From contig CAMLNA010000116.1 of NCBI GenBank assembly GCA_946481025.1, positions 1-13,847 of the forward strand: a stretch of 13,847 nucleotides of DNA. The letters are read 5' to 3'. The notes beneath the pieces are model-generated. The model was not told the DNA's origin. It saw only the letters and a program-made list of their open reading frames with translations, and searched no databases. The position numbers and the translations under genes are program-made. The stretch is from an uncultured Rivibacter sp. GTDB lineage: Bacteria; Pseudomonadota; Gammaproteobacteria; Burkholderiales; Burkholderiaceae. This document shows positions 7,008 to 13,847 of the stretch, in pieces (the stretch's first letter is position 1; every line of letters starts with the position of its first letter).

Positions 7008-8051
7008 ATGGCGGCGCAGGACGACCTCTTCGGCCTCCACGAGCCTGAAGACAAGCCGCCGCCAAGCTCCGCCAAGACTTCCGCGCCGGCAAGCGGCGAC
7101 GGCTCGCTGCTGCCCGCAGACGCCGGCGACGAGTTGAACGGCGTGGCCCACGCCCTGGCCGCCCGCTACGGCGATTTGCTGCACATGGGCACGTCGTCGT
7201 GGAACTTCCCCGGCTGGCACGGGCTGGTGTGGGGCCGCGAGTACGCCGAGTCGACCTTGTCCAGGCGCGGGCTCACCGCCTACAGCCGCCACCCGCTGCT
7301 GCGCACCGTGAGCCTGGACCGCAGCTTCTACCGCCCGATGGCCGCGGCCGAGTACGCGGCACTCGCCGCTCAGGTCGGGCCCGGGTTCCGCTTCATCGTG
7401 AAGGCGGCCGCCATGGTCACCGACGCCACGGTGCGCGAAACCAGCAGCGGCAAGGCCACGGAGGCCAACCCGCTGTTCCTCGACCCGCCGTCGGCGCTGG
7501 AGAGCTGCCTGCGGCCGGCGGCGCAAGGGCTGGGCGCCGCGCTCGGGGTGCTGGTGTTCCAGCTGTCGCCGCTGCCGCCACGCTGGCTCAACCACCCGGC
7601 CGACCTGCTCGAGCGGCTCGACGCGCTGTGGAGCGTGCTGTGCCCCGAGCTGCCGGAACATTCGCTGCTGGCGCTGGAGGTGCGCGACGCACAGCTGCTG
7701 ACGCCGGAGCTGGCCCGCCTGCTCAAGCGCCACGGCGTGCGCTACTGCCTGGGCCTGCACGATCGCATGCCCACCGTGGCCGAGCAGCTGCCGATGCTGC
7801 GGGCCATGTGGCCGGGCCCCCTGGTGTGCCGCTGGAATCTCCAGCGCGGCTATCGCTACCAGCAGGCCAAGGACCTGTTCGAGCCCTTCGACAAGCTCGC
7901 CGCCCCCGACCCGGCCAACCGCGCCGAGCTGGCACGGGTGATCGCCGCCACCGCGGCGGCCGGCCACCCGGTGTTCGTCACCGTCAACAACAAGGCCGAA
8001 GGCAGCGCGCCGCTGTCGGTCTTCGAGCTGGCCCGGCAGCTGGCGTTGTAG
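7008..8051 (+). CDS. DUF72 (YecE-like) family protein
   Basis: This 347-residue protein belongs to the DUF72 family, predicted TIM-barrel-like proteins with no firmly established reaction. Seen: the family's N-terminal signature MGTSSWNFPGWHGLVW (about 60-75), then PLLRTVSLDRSFYRP (about 96-110), FRFIVKAAAMVTD in the middle, and the C-terminal VNNKAEGSAPLSVFELARQL (326-345). Residues 1-50 are a polar, Pro/Ser/Ala-rich extension not expected in shorter members. The ATG at 7008 is preferred over an upstream TTG at 6954, because the TTG adds residues lying next to the inverted repeat and lacks a ribosome site; neither start has a strong Shine-Dalgarno. The gene converges on the acylase gene, with 15 bp between the stops. 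Its function in this cell is unknown. Confidence 0.88.
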   Translation: MAAQDDLFGLHEPEDKPPPSSAKTSAPASGDGSLLPADAGDELNGVAHALAARYGDLLHMGTSSWNFPGWHGLVWGREYAESTLSRRGLTAYSRHPLLRTVSLDRSFYRPMAAAEYAALAAQVGPGFRFIVKAAAMVTDATVRETSSGKATEANPLFLDPPSALESCLRPAAQGLGAALGVLVFQLSPLPPRWLNHPADLLERLDALWSVLCPELPEHSLLALEVRDAQLLTPELARLLKRHGVRYCLGLHDRMPTVAEQLPMLRAMWPGPLVCRWNLQRGYRYQQAKDLFEPFDKLAAPDPANRAELARVIAATAAAGHPVFVTVNNKAEGSAPLSVFELARQLAL

Positions 8052-8066
8052 GGCGCGCTGCACCGC

Positions 8067-10481
8067 TCACTGCGGCTCCAGCACCAGCGAATGCGCCGCC
8101 TGCCGGTCGTTCCACATCGGCACGTACTGCCCCCCGGTCCACGGCTGCACGAAGCTGCGGTACCACGGCGAAAACACCAGGCCCGACTGCCCGCTCGAAT
8201 GCATGAAGCGCGACTGCTTCGGGTCGCCCAGGTCGTAGAGCGCGCGCAGCGAGGGGCCGTGTTCGTCGAGGTAGTACTCACCGGTGGTCGCATCGGGCCG
8301 CAGGCTCACGCGGGACACGTTGACGGTGTAGGTGTCGCCGCCCACCGGCGAGCGCAGCTCGAACCAGCCCGCCAGGGTCTTGACCTTGCTGAAGGGGCGG
8401 TGCTCCGAACGTGCGATGTGCAGCGCGCCCCAGCGCCAGGCCGGCACGTGGGTGCCGAGCTTCGCCTGCAGCTCGTCGAGCGCACGCCTGAGCGCCTCGC
8501 TGCTGTGCTGCGCGCAGGTTTCGGCGGCCGGCGTCGCCTTGTCGTCGCACCACCAGGCGTCGTTGCGCTCGAGCACCAGCTCCAGCGCGTCGCGGAAGGC
8601 GCGGCTGCCCAGCTGCTGCTTGTAGAGATCGGCGCCCAGCTCGTCGGCCAGCACCAGCTCCGAGAGGTGCCGCACCCAGGCGTAGAAGATCGCCGGCGCG
8701 GCGCTGTCGGCCGCCATCACGCCGTCGAAGCCGGCCAGCTCCTTTTGCGCCGCGGCAGCGAGCGGATGCTCGGCCCGGGTCGCCAGCAGGTGCGGCAGCA
8801 GCCTCACCGTGGCCAGCGAGAGCTCGTCGCGCTGGATGGCAGCCAGGCTCTCGAGCGAGTGTTTCTGCCTGGCCGCCAGCAGCTGCTCGATGCGCTGCTG
8901 CCGGTACGGAGCCGCCCAGTCGCTCGTGATGTAGTGCGGGTAGTCGACCGGGTGGATGCGCTGGTTGGCCGTGGCGATCCAGCCGCGCGGCGGGTCGATC
9001 TCGCGCGGCGTCTGGCCGGCCGGCAGGAAGCCGGTCCAGTCGTAGCGTGCGTCCCAACCCGGCGCCGGCACCAGGCCCTTGAGGTCGTTCGCCGGCGAAC
9101 GCAGCGGCACCTTGCCGGCGGCCACGAAGGCGATGCGGCCCGCCTTGTCGGCCACCACCATGTTCTGCATCGGTGCGGCGTACCTGGCCGAGGCGGCGAT
9201 GAACTCGTCCACCGATCTCGCGCGGTTGAACGCCAGCCCGGCCTCGACGGTGCCCGGGTCGGCGTCGAGCGCGGTCCAGCGCATGGCCAGCGCATAGGCG
9301 GGCTTGCCCTTGGGACCGGTGAGGCCCTCGCCCGGCTCGCCCGCGTCCGAGATCACCGGGCCGTGCCGCGTGGCCCGCACCGTGACCGGCACGTCGGCCG
9401 CACCCTTGACCTTGATGACTTCCTGCCAGGTCTCGAACCCGGCCCACCCGGTGGGAGTCTGGTACTGCGACGGGTCATCGGGCTTGAGACGCTCGAGGTA
9501 GACGTCCTGCACGTCGGGCGCGGTGTTGGTGAAGCCCCAGGCGACGTGCTCGTTCTGCCCCAGCACCACGATCGGCAGCCCCGGCATGGTGGCGCCGGCC
9601 ACCTTGAGGCCGGGCGCTTCCAGCCGGGCGAAGTACCACAGCGCCGGCGAGGTGAGCTTCAGGTGCGGGTCGTTGGCCAGCAGCGGCTTGCCTGTCTCGG
9701 TGTGCGAGCCGGCCACCACCCAGTTGTTGGAGCCCAGCCCCTCGATGCCCGACGGGGGCGCGGCCAGCAGGGCCTGCCTGCCCGCTTCGCCGTTGAGCCC
9801 GAGGCTGCGGAACAGTGCCGCATAGTCGGCGGTGGCGAGCGGCTTCTCGCCCGGGTAGGGCGGAATCGCCTCGTTGACGCGTTCGACCGGCAGCCTGAGC
9901 GACAGGCGCAGGCGCAGCAGCTCGGTGGACCAGTTGCCGCCCAGGTCCCAGGCCATCATCACCGCCCAGGCCATGCTGTCCTGCGGCGTCCACTCCTCGG
10001 GCCGCAGCCCCAGCAGCAAAAACTCCGGCGGCCGGGCCCGCAGGTGCTGGCGGAGGTAGGCGTTGATGCCCGCGGCATAGGCTTCCATGCCGCTGCGCTC
10101 GTCACCCTTCACGTTGGCCCATTGGGCGGCCGCCGCACGCTGGACACCCAGGGCCCGCAGGAACCGGTCGGTCGGCACGGCCGGCGGGCCAAACGCTTCG
10201 GCCAGGCGCCCGGCGCCGATGCGGCGGTGGGTTTCGAGCTGCCAGAGCCGGTCCTGCGCGTGCGCGAAGCCCAGGCCGAAGGCGGCGTCCTCGATGGAGC
10301 CGGCGCGGATGGTGGGGATGCCGTGCGCGTCGCGCTCGATGCGGACCTCGCCCTTCGGTCCGGTCACCTTGAGGTGGCCGTCGACGACGGGCAGCGCCCG
10401 GCTGCCGTAGATCCAGGCCGCCGCCGCGGCCAGCACGGCCAGCGCCAGGAGCAGCCACAGGCTGCGCTTGAGCCACTTCAT
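8067..10481 (-). CDS. Penicillin acylase-family Ntn hydrolase (peptidase S45)
   Basis: This 804-residue exported precursor is expected to cut itself into two chains and hydrolyse an amide bond. Residues 5-24 form a hydrophobic export or anchor segment after MKWLKRS. The alpha-chain region carries RDAHGIPTIRA and GFAHAQDRLWQLE. Self-cleavage should occur at Gly250-Ser251 (GLGSNNWVV), making Ser251 the beta-chain nucleophile. His273 (NDPHL) falls at beta position 23, where cephalosporin acylases and PvdQ-type enzymes have His and penicillin G acylase has Gln. Asn506 (ATANQRI) is the expected oxyanion residue. C645 and C656 (WWCDDKATPAAETC) probably form a disulfide. The ATG at 10481 has AGGAG 9 nt upstream. 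Substrate is unknown: a beta-lactam, acyl-homoserine lactone or other N-acyl compound are all possible. Motif knowledge is from the family; the substrate is not inferable. Confidence 0.93.
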   Translation of the reverse strand: MKWLKRSLWLLLALAVLAAAAAWIYGSRALPVVDGHLKVTGPKGEVRIERDAHGIPTIRAGSIEDAAFGLGFAHAQDRLWQLETHRRIGAGRLAEAFGPPAVPTDRFLRALGVQRAAAAQWANVKGDERSGMEAYAAGINAYLRQHLRARPPEFLLLGLRPEEWTPQDSMAWAVMMAWDLGGNWSTELLRLRLSLRLPVERVNEAIPPYPGEKPLATADYAALFRSLGLNGEAGRQALLAAPPSGIEGLGSNNWVVAGSHTETGKPLLANDPHLKLTSPALWYFARLEAPGLKVAGATMPGLPIVVLGQNEHVAWGFTNTAPDVQDVYLERLKPDDPSQYQTPTGWAGFETWQEVIKVKGAADVPVTVRATRHGPVISDAGEPGEGLTGPKGKPAYALAMRWTALDADPGTVEAGLAFNRARSVDEFIAASARYAAPMQNMVVADKAGRIAFVAAGKVPLRSPANDLKGLVPAPGWDARYDWTGFLPAGQTPREIDPPRGWIATANQRIHPVDYPHYITSDWAAPYRQQRIEQLLAARQKHSLESLAAIQRDELSLATVRLLPHLLATRAEHPLAAAAQKELAGFDGVMAADSAAPAIFYAWVRHLSELVLADELGADLYKQQLGSRAFRDALELVLERNDAWWCDDKATPAAETCAQHSSEALRRALDELQAKLGTHVPAWRWGALHIARSEHRPFSKVKTLAGWFELRSPVGGDTYTVNVSRVSLRPDATTGEYYLDEHGPSLRALYDLGDPKQSRFMHSSGQSGLVFSPWYRSFVQPWTGGQYVPMWNDRQAAHSLVLEPQ

Positions 10482-10616
10482 CGTTCTTGTCTCCTGCTTC
10501 TGTCTTTTCGCGGCCAGCCTCAAAAAAACGCCCGCGCGGTGGGGCAATTCACGGCTTCGCCCCACGGCCGGCCTGCCCACAATGAAAACCTGCCCCGCTC
10601 TCCGGACCTTCGCATC
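10482..10616. promoter_or_regulatory. Divergent control region between the acylase and an unknown gene
   Basis: This 135-bp gap must carry the start signals for both flanking genes. It holds the acylase Shine-Dalgarno (AGGAG on the minus strand, about 10490), a run of seven A at about 10522-10528, and a 7-bp inverted repeat, GTGGGGC (10539-10545) / GCCCCAC (10559-10565), with a 13-nt loop. I see no convincing sigma-70 -35/-10 pair in either direction. Confidence 0.35.
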
Positions 10617-11069
10617 ATGCCCGCCCCCTCATCGCGCCGCGACAGCAAAGTGCCGCAGCTGGCCACGCCGCCCGCTCCGGCGCGGGTCGAAGTGTGCCCG
10701 CCCGGCGGCTGGCAGCGCGTGCTGCCGGCGTGGTGCCTGTGGCTGAAGGCCCGCTGGGGCGTCCTGCGCGGACACCCCGTGCTCGGCACGCGCTCGCAGG
10801 CACTGCTCGACGAAGCCCGGCTCGACTTCACGGACACGCTGGCCGACCTCTACACGCCGCAAGCGGAAGACCTGCACGAGCGCATCCGGAAGGCCCGTTC
10901 GCTGCGCGAGCTGTGGCACCTGCGTTCCGAGCTCTTCAGCCTGGTGTCGCTGCACCGCGGCCAGGCCGATGCGCAGGCGCGGCTGAAGACGCTGAACCGG
11001 CACTTCCCCATCCGCGCCGCGGGCTCCGGCTTCGGCGCGCTCGACAGCGGCAAGGTCGCTCGCTGGTAG
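10617..11069 (+). CDS. Hypothetical protein of 150 residues, family not recognised
   Basis: I do not recognise this protein. It has a disordered Pro/Ala/Ser/Arg-rich N-terminus (1-25), a short Trp-rich hydrophobic stretch (GGWQRVLPAWCLWLKARWGVL, about 30-50), then a charged, probably helical region (58-125) with RIRKARSLRELWHLRSELFSLVS, and a Gly-rich tail (FPIRAAGSGFGALDSGK). There is no signal peptide and no clear membrane helix; two Cys (27, 40) are present. Codon use matches its neighbours, with G/C at third positions, which supports real coding. The frame stays open far upstream on the antisense side of the acylase, so the start is uncertain; the ATG at 10617 is the first after the divergent acylase start and lacks a clear ribosome site. 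It is co-directional with crcB, 62 bp upstream of it. Confidence 0.7.
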   Translation: MPAPSSRRDSKVPQLATPPAPARVEVCPPGGWQRVLPAWCLWLKARWGVLRGHPVLGTRSQALLDEARLDFTDTLADLYTPQAEDLHERIRKARSLRELWHLRSELFSLVSLHRGQADAQARLKTLNRHFPIRAAGSGFGALDSGKVARW

Positions 11070-11098
11070 GCAGCCTCCTGCCGGAGGCGGATGCTGCC
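11069..11098 (+). other. Stem-loop in the crcB leader
   Basis: Between the stop of the unknown gene and crcB, GGCAG (11069-11073) can pair with CTGCC (11094-11098) and CCTCC (11074-11078 region) with GGAGG (11083-11087), giving a bulged hairpin with a TGCC loop. No T-run follows. It does not look like the known crcB-motif fluoride riboswitch. It could be a transcript-end hairpin for the upstream gene or merely structure in a GC-rich spacer. Confidence 0.3.
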
Positions 11099-11131
11099 GG
11101 CGAGAATCGGCCCTCGCTGAACGAGGAACAC

Positions 11132-11521
11132 ATGAGCGGCCTTCCCATCGTTGCGGTCTTTGTCGGATCCGGCTTCGGCGCGTTGCTGCGCTGGGCGCTG
11201 GGCAGCTGGCTCAACCCGGTGTTCCCGCTCGTGCCGCTGGGCACGGTGGCCGCCAACCTGGTCGGCGGCCTGCTGGTGGGCGTGGCCAGCGCCTTCTTCA
11301 CCCAGCACACGGCGCTCGCGCCCGAGTGGCGACTCCTGGTCATCACCGGCTTCCTCGGCGGGCTCACCACCTTCTCGACCTTTTCGGCCGAGGTGGTGAA
11401 CCTCATCGGCCGGCATGAATACGGCTGGGCCGCGTGCGCTGCAGGCGTGCACCTGGCCGGCTCGCTGCTGCTCACCGGGGTGGGCATCGCGCTCGCCCAC
11501 ACCCTCATGGCGCGGGCCTGA
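11132..11521 (+). CDS. crcB: Fluoride channel/exporter CrcB (Fluc)
   Basis: This 129-residue inner-membrane protein lowers cytoplasmic fluoride; Fluc proteins work as antiparallel dimers. Four hydrophobic segments are visible, at about residues 4-23, 34-55, 67-90 and 97-122. Family motifs are intact: GSGFGALLRWALG (12-24), GTVAANLVGGLLVG with Asn42, and GFLGGLTTFSTFS (73-85) with the two pore phenylalanines F81 and F84. Length is normal. GAGGAA about 7 nt before the ATG supports the start. The frame is open upstream, but that part is non-coding by context. The gene converges on the LysE-type exporter gene with only 10 bp between the stops. No fluoride riboswitch is recognisable in the 62-bp leader. 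Confidence 0.95.
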   Translation: MSGLPIVAVFVGSGFGALLRWALGSWLNPVFPLVPLGTVAANLVGGLLVGVASAFFTQHTALAPEWRLLVITGFLGGLTTFSTFSAEVVNLIGRHEYGWAACAAGVHLAGSLLLTGVGIALAHTLMARA

Positions 11522-11529
11522 ACGGCCCG
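11513..11529. terminator. Hairpin across the convergent crcB / exporter ends
   Basis: CGGGCC (11513-11518) and GGCCCG (11524-11529) form a perfect 6-bp stem with loop TGAAC, which contains the crcB stop codon. It lies between two converging genes, where a shared bidirectional terminator would be expected, but neither side is followed by a T-run. Function is inferred only from position. Confidence 0.3.
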
Positions 11530-11531
11530 GC

Positions 11532-12191
11532 TCAGCGCTGGGTCGACAAGGCGAGCTTCACGCCCAGGCCGATGAACAGGCCGCCCACCGCCCGTTCGAG
11601 CCAGCGGCCCAGCCGGCTTGCCCCCGGCCGGCCGGCGAAGCGGGCCCTCATCGCGCCGGCGAACAAGGCGACCACCCCATTGACCAGGGTGCCGCCGACG
11701 TCGAACAGCAACCCGAGCAGCACGAAGGCCCAGGCCTGGCCGGGCTGGCCCGCATCGATGAACTGCGGCAGGAAGGCCAGGAAGAACAGCGCGACCTTGG
11801 GGTTGAGCATGTTGATCAAGGCCCCTTGCGCGAAGACGCGACGCAGCGGCCCGGCCTCGACGGGCCGTCCGTGCTGCGTTTCGACGGCAGCCGGTCGGCT
11901 GCGCTTGAAGAACAGGCCGAACCCGGCCCACAGCAGGTAGGCCGCGCCCAGCCACTTGACCACCGTGAAGGCCAGCGCCGACGTGGCCAGCACGGCCGAC
12001 AACCCCACGGTGGCCAGCACGACGTGCACCAGGCAGCCGGCGCCGATGCCGAGCGCCGCGGCAATGCCGGCCCGCGTGCCTCGCGCCGCCGAAGTGCCGG
12101 CCACGTAGAGCATGTCGGGCCCCGGCGTGAGGTTGAGCAGCAGCCCGGCCGTGATGAACAACGGCAGGTGATGGACCGGCAGATCCGTCAT
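11532..12191 (-). CDS. LysE/RhtB-family exporter
   Basis: This 219-residue inner-membrane protein belongs to the LysE/RhtB superfamily, which exports amino acids and related small metabolites such as lysine, threonine or homoserine. Seen: the N-terminal motif LNLTPGPDMLYV (about 19-30), a Gly/Ala-rich second segment (GIAAALGIGAGCLVHVVLATVG), AAYLLWAGFGLF (about 83-94), the FFLAFLPQFID motif after a central polar loop, and about six hydrophobic segments in all. Length is typical. The substrate cannot be told. The ATG at 12191 is the family-typical start but has only a weak ribosome site. It lies 44 bp downstream of the DUF1993 gene on the same strand and may share its transcript. Confidence 0.93.
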   Translation of the reverse strand: MTDLPVHHLPLFITAGLLLNLTPGPDMLYVAGTSAARGTRAGIAAALGIGAGCLVHVVLATVGLSAVLATSALAFTVVKWLGAAYLLWAGFGLFFKRSRPAAVETQHGRPVEAGPLRRVFAQGALINMLNPKVALFFLAFLPQFIDAGQPGQAWAFVLLGLLFDVGGTLVNGVVALFAGAMRARFAGRPGASRLGRWLERAVGGLFIGLGVKLALSTQR

Positions 12192-12235
12192 GGCGTCAGT
12201 CGTCGTCGGAGTGACCGGTGGCTGATGACCGCTGA

Positions 12236-12748
12236 CTACCTTTGCCCATTGAGGAAGTCGGTCTTGCCCAGCTCCACGCCGTTGTGCCGCAGGATCGCGT
12301 AGGCGGTGGTCACGTGGAAGAAGAAGTTGGGCAGCGCGTAGTGCTTCAGGTAGGCCTCGCCTTCGAACTTGAGCGGGTCGCGGTCACGACGCGGCACGGT
12401 GACCTCGCGCGTCTCGCTGCCGGCAAAGGCGTCGGCCGGTGCGCTGTTCAGGTAGTCGACCGTCCTGGCGATGCGCTCCTTGAACTGCGCGATCGTCGTC
12501 TCGGTGTCCTCGAACTTCGGGGCTTCCAGGCCGGTGAGCCGGGCCACGGCGAACTTCGCGGTATCGCAGGCGATGTGGATCTGCCGGCCCATCGGCAGCA
12601 TGTCCGGGTACAGGCGCGAGCCCAGCAGAACGCCGGGGTCGACCTTCTTCGCCTCGGCGAACGCGGCCGCCTTGTCGAGGAAGCAGGAGAGGTTGCCCAG
12701 CATCTTCACGAAGATGGGTACGCTGGCCGAGTGCATGCTGATCGCCAC
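12236..12748 (-). CDS. DUF1993 family protein
   Basis: This 170-residue cytoplasmic protein matches the DUF1993 family, thought to adopt a DinB-like helical bundle, with no known reaction. Seen: the N-terminal HSASVPIFVKMLGNLSCFLDKA (6-27), LYPDMLPMGRQIHIACDTAKF (47-66), and the C-terminal LPNFFFHVTTAYAILRHNGVELGKTDFL (139-166). His residues 58, 136, 145 and 155 are candidates for a metal site, as in DinB-like proteins; that is inference. It begins with GTG: AAGGAG ends 7 nt upstream of that codon, a strong ribosome site, whereas the next ATG (residue 5) has none. It is divergent from the dehydrogenase gene, with about 92 bp between, and is probably co-transcribed with the LysE-type exporter gene downstream. 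Confidence 0.92.
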   Translation of the reverse strand: MAISMHSASVPIFVKMLGNLSCFLDKAAAFAEAKKVDPGVLLGSRLYPDMLPMGRQIHIACDTAKFAVARLTGLEAPKFEDTETTIAQFKERIARTVDYLNSAPADAFAGSETREVTVPRRDRDPLKFEGEAYLKHYALPNFFFHVTTAYAILRHNGVELGKTDFLNGQR

Positions 12749-12840
12749 GGTGGTCTCCTTTTGATACGGTCCGGGAAAGCGCGGATGCTACTGGCAAGGA
12801 ATTGCCCGTGCACAATCAGGGCGACCACTCCGCCGACGAC

Positions 12841-13847
12841 ATGAACATCATCATCCTGGACGACTATCAGGACGCGGTGCGCAAGCTCAAGTGCGCCGCC
12901 AAGCTCGACGGCTACAACGCCAAGGTCTTCACCAACACCGTCAAGGGCATCGGCCAGCTGTCGGTGCGGCTGCGCGACGCAGAGGTGCTGGTGCTGATCC
13001 GCGAGCGCACCCAGTTCCCGCGGCAACTGCTCGAGAAACTCCCGAAGCTGCGGCTCATCTCCCAGACCGGGCGGGCCGGATCGCACATCGACATCGACAC
13101 CTGCACGCGCCTGGGCATCGCCGTGGCCGAGGGCGTCGGCTCGCCGGTGGCGCCCGCCGAGCTGACCTGGGCGCTCATCATGGCCGCGATGCGCCGGCTG
13201 CCGCAGTACATCGGCAACCTCAAGCATGGCGCCTGGCAGCAGTCGGGCCTCAAGTCGGCTTCGATGCCGCCCAACTTCGGGCTGGGCATGGTGCTCAAGG
13301 GCAAGACGCTCGGCATCTGGGGCTACGGCAAGATCGGCCAGCTGGTGGCCGGCTACGGCCGGGCCTTCGGCATGAAGGTGCTGGTGTGGGGCAGCGAGGC
13401 TTCGCGCTACAAGGCCGCGGCCGAAGGCAACGTGGCGGCCGCGTCGCGGGAGGCCTTCTTCGAGGAGAGCGACGTGCTCTCGCTGCACCTGCGCCTGAAC
13501 GACGCGACCCGCGGCATCGTCAAGCTCGACGACCTGCATCGCATGAAGCCCACGGCCCTGTTCGTGAACACCTCGCGTGCCGAGCTGGTGGAGGAAAACG
13601 CGCTGGTCACCGCGCTCAACCGCAGCCGTCCCGGCATGGCGGCTGTCGACGTCTTCGAGGCCGAGCCCATCCTGCAGGGCCAGCCGCTGCTGCGGCTCGA
13701 AAACGCGGTGTGCTCGCCGCACCTGGGCTATGTGGAGCTGGACAGCTACGAGCTCTACTTCAGCGCTGCCTTCGACAACGTCATCAACTTCATCAAGGGC
13801 GAACCGACCGGCATCGTGAACCCGGACGCGCTGCGCGTGCACCGCGT
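12841..13847 (+). CDS. D-2-hydroxyacid dehydrogenase, NAD(P)-dependent (3' end outside window)
   Basis: An open frame runs from ATG 12841 to the window edge without a stop, giving 335 residues, about the full length of the family, so only a short tail is missing. These enzymes interconvert 2-keto acids and D-2-hydroxy acids (phosphoglycerate dehydrogenase and relatives). Seen: the nucleotide-binding motif GIWGYGKIG with Gly161, Gly163 and Gly166; catalytic Arg246 (VNTSRAEL), Glu275 (VFEAEP) and His294 (SPHLGYVE). The usual N-terminal GAGxDxID loop is replaced by QTGRAGSHIDID (76-87), a subgroup trait. The substrate is unknown. An in-frame GTG at 12808 with AAGGA 7 nt upstream is an alternative start adding 11 residues; ATG 12841 fits the family's N-terminus (MNIIILDDYQ) better but lacks a ribosome site. 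Confidence 0.93.
   Translation, partial: MNIIILDDYQDAVRKLKCAAKLDGYNAKVFTNTVKGIGQLSVRLRDAEVLVLIRERTQFPRQLLEKLPKLRLISQTGRAGSHIDIDTCTRLGIAVAEGVGSPVAPAELTWALIMAAMRRLPQYIGNLKHGAWQQSGLKSASMPPNFGLGMVLKGKTLGIWGYGKIGQLVAGYGRAFGMKVLVWGSEASRYKAAAEGNVAAASREAFFEESDVLSLHLRLNDATRGIVKLDDLHRMKPTALFVNTSRAELVEENALVTALNRSRPGMAAVDVFEAEPILQGQPLLRLENAVCSPHLGYVELDSYELYFSAAFDNVINFIKGEPTGIVNPDALRVHR

Noticed and set aside
6695..7092. Small minus-strand frames across the inverted repeat (products with RRGGAEGAEDRRED and ARRAQRTAEKT)
   Set aside because: The peptide patterns come from translating the GCGGAG repeat itself. No ribosome site or conserved domain.
6966..8063. Minus-strand frame opposite the DUF72 gene, also of 365 codons
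   Set aside because: Low-complexity Gln/Arg/Gly-rich product; the plus-strand DUF72 signatures are decisive.
8091..10616. Long plus-strand open frame over the acylase gene
   Set aside because: It mirrors the acylase coding sequence and has an Arg/Gly/Val-rich product with no family motif. Only its last 150 codons, beyond the acylase start, were kept as a separate gene.
12192..12235. Repeated GACCG/CTGA words between the exporter and DUF1993 genes
   Set aside because: Short, imperfect and only two copies; not enough to call a repeat or regulatory site.
12706..13842. Minus-strand open frame of 378 codons over the dehydrogenase
   Set aside because: The plus strand encodes an intact dehydrogenase with all catalytic motifs. 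The minus frame is its shadow.

Overview
The window is GC-rich bacterial chromosome with tightly packed genes. Codon use and the protein types (an AcrAB/MexAB-like efflux operon with its own TetR regulator, a DUF72 protein, a penicillin-acylase-family hydrolase, CrcB, a LysE-type exporter, DUF1993 and a hydroxyacid dehydrogenase) fit a betaproteobacterium, most likely a Burkholderiales member of the Rubrivivax/Rhizobacter/Leptothrix kind. That placement is inferred from protein resemblance recalled from memory; no marker gene is present.

Positions 47-5946 (minus strand) hold a complete tripartite RND drug-efflux operon: periplasmic adaptor, inner-membrane pump and outer-membrane channel. Spacing is very tight: 15 bp between adaptor and pump, and a 4-bp ATGA overlap between pump and channel. 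A hairpin just past the channel gene may end the transcript. A TetR repressor with an AcrR-like N-terminus is transcribed divergently from 6175. The 228-bp gap between them carries a perfect 9-bp-arm palindrome that nearly duplicates the known E. coli AcrR operator, next to two overlapping palindromes built on GTGAAC/GTTCAC. The picture is classic: the repressor sits on the shared control region and is released when a toxic ligand binds.

Positions 6841-7007 hold a GC-rich, near-perfect inverted repeat that looks like a dispersed palindromic element. A DUF72 gene follows (7008-8051, plus) and converges on a penicillin-acylase-family Ntn hydrolase (8067-10481, minus), whose catalytic Ser, His and Asn are all visible. 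Divergent from the acylase is a small unrecognised protein (10617-11069, plus), followed by the fluoride channel gene crcB (11132-11521, plus). crcB converges on a LysE/RhtB-type exporter (11532-12191, minus), which lies downstream of a DUF1993 gene (12236-12748, minus, GTG start). The window ends inside a plus-strand D-2-hydroxyacid dehydrogenase gene (from 12841) that runs off the right edge.

Apart from the efflux operon and its regulator, the genes look like ordinary unrelated housekeeping or accessory genes. I see no transposase, integrase, tRNA, rRNA, CRISPR array or phage gene. I did not find a convincing undescribed multi-gene system. The points most worth a second look are the AcrR-type control region, the palindromic repeat at 6858-6948, the acylase of unknown substrate and the unrecognised 150-residue protein.
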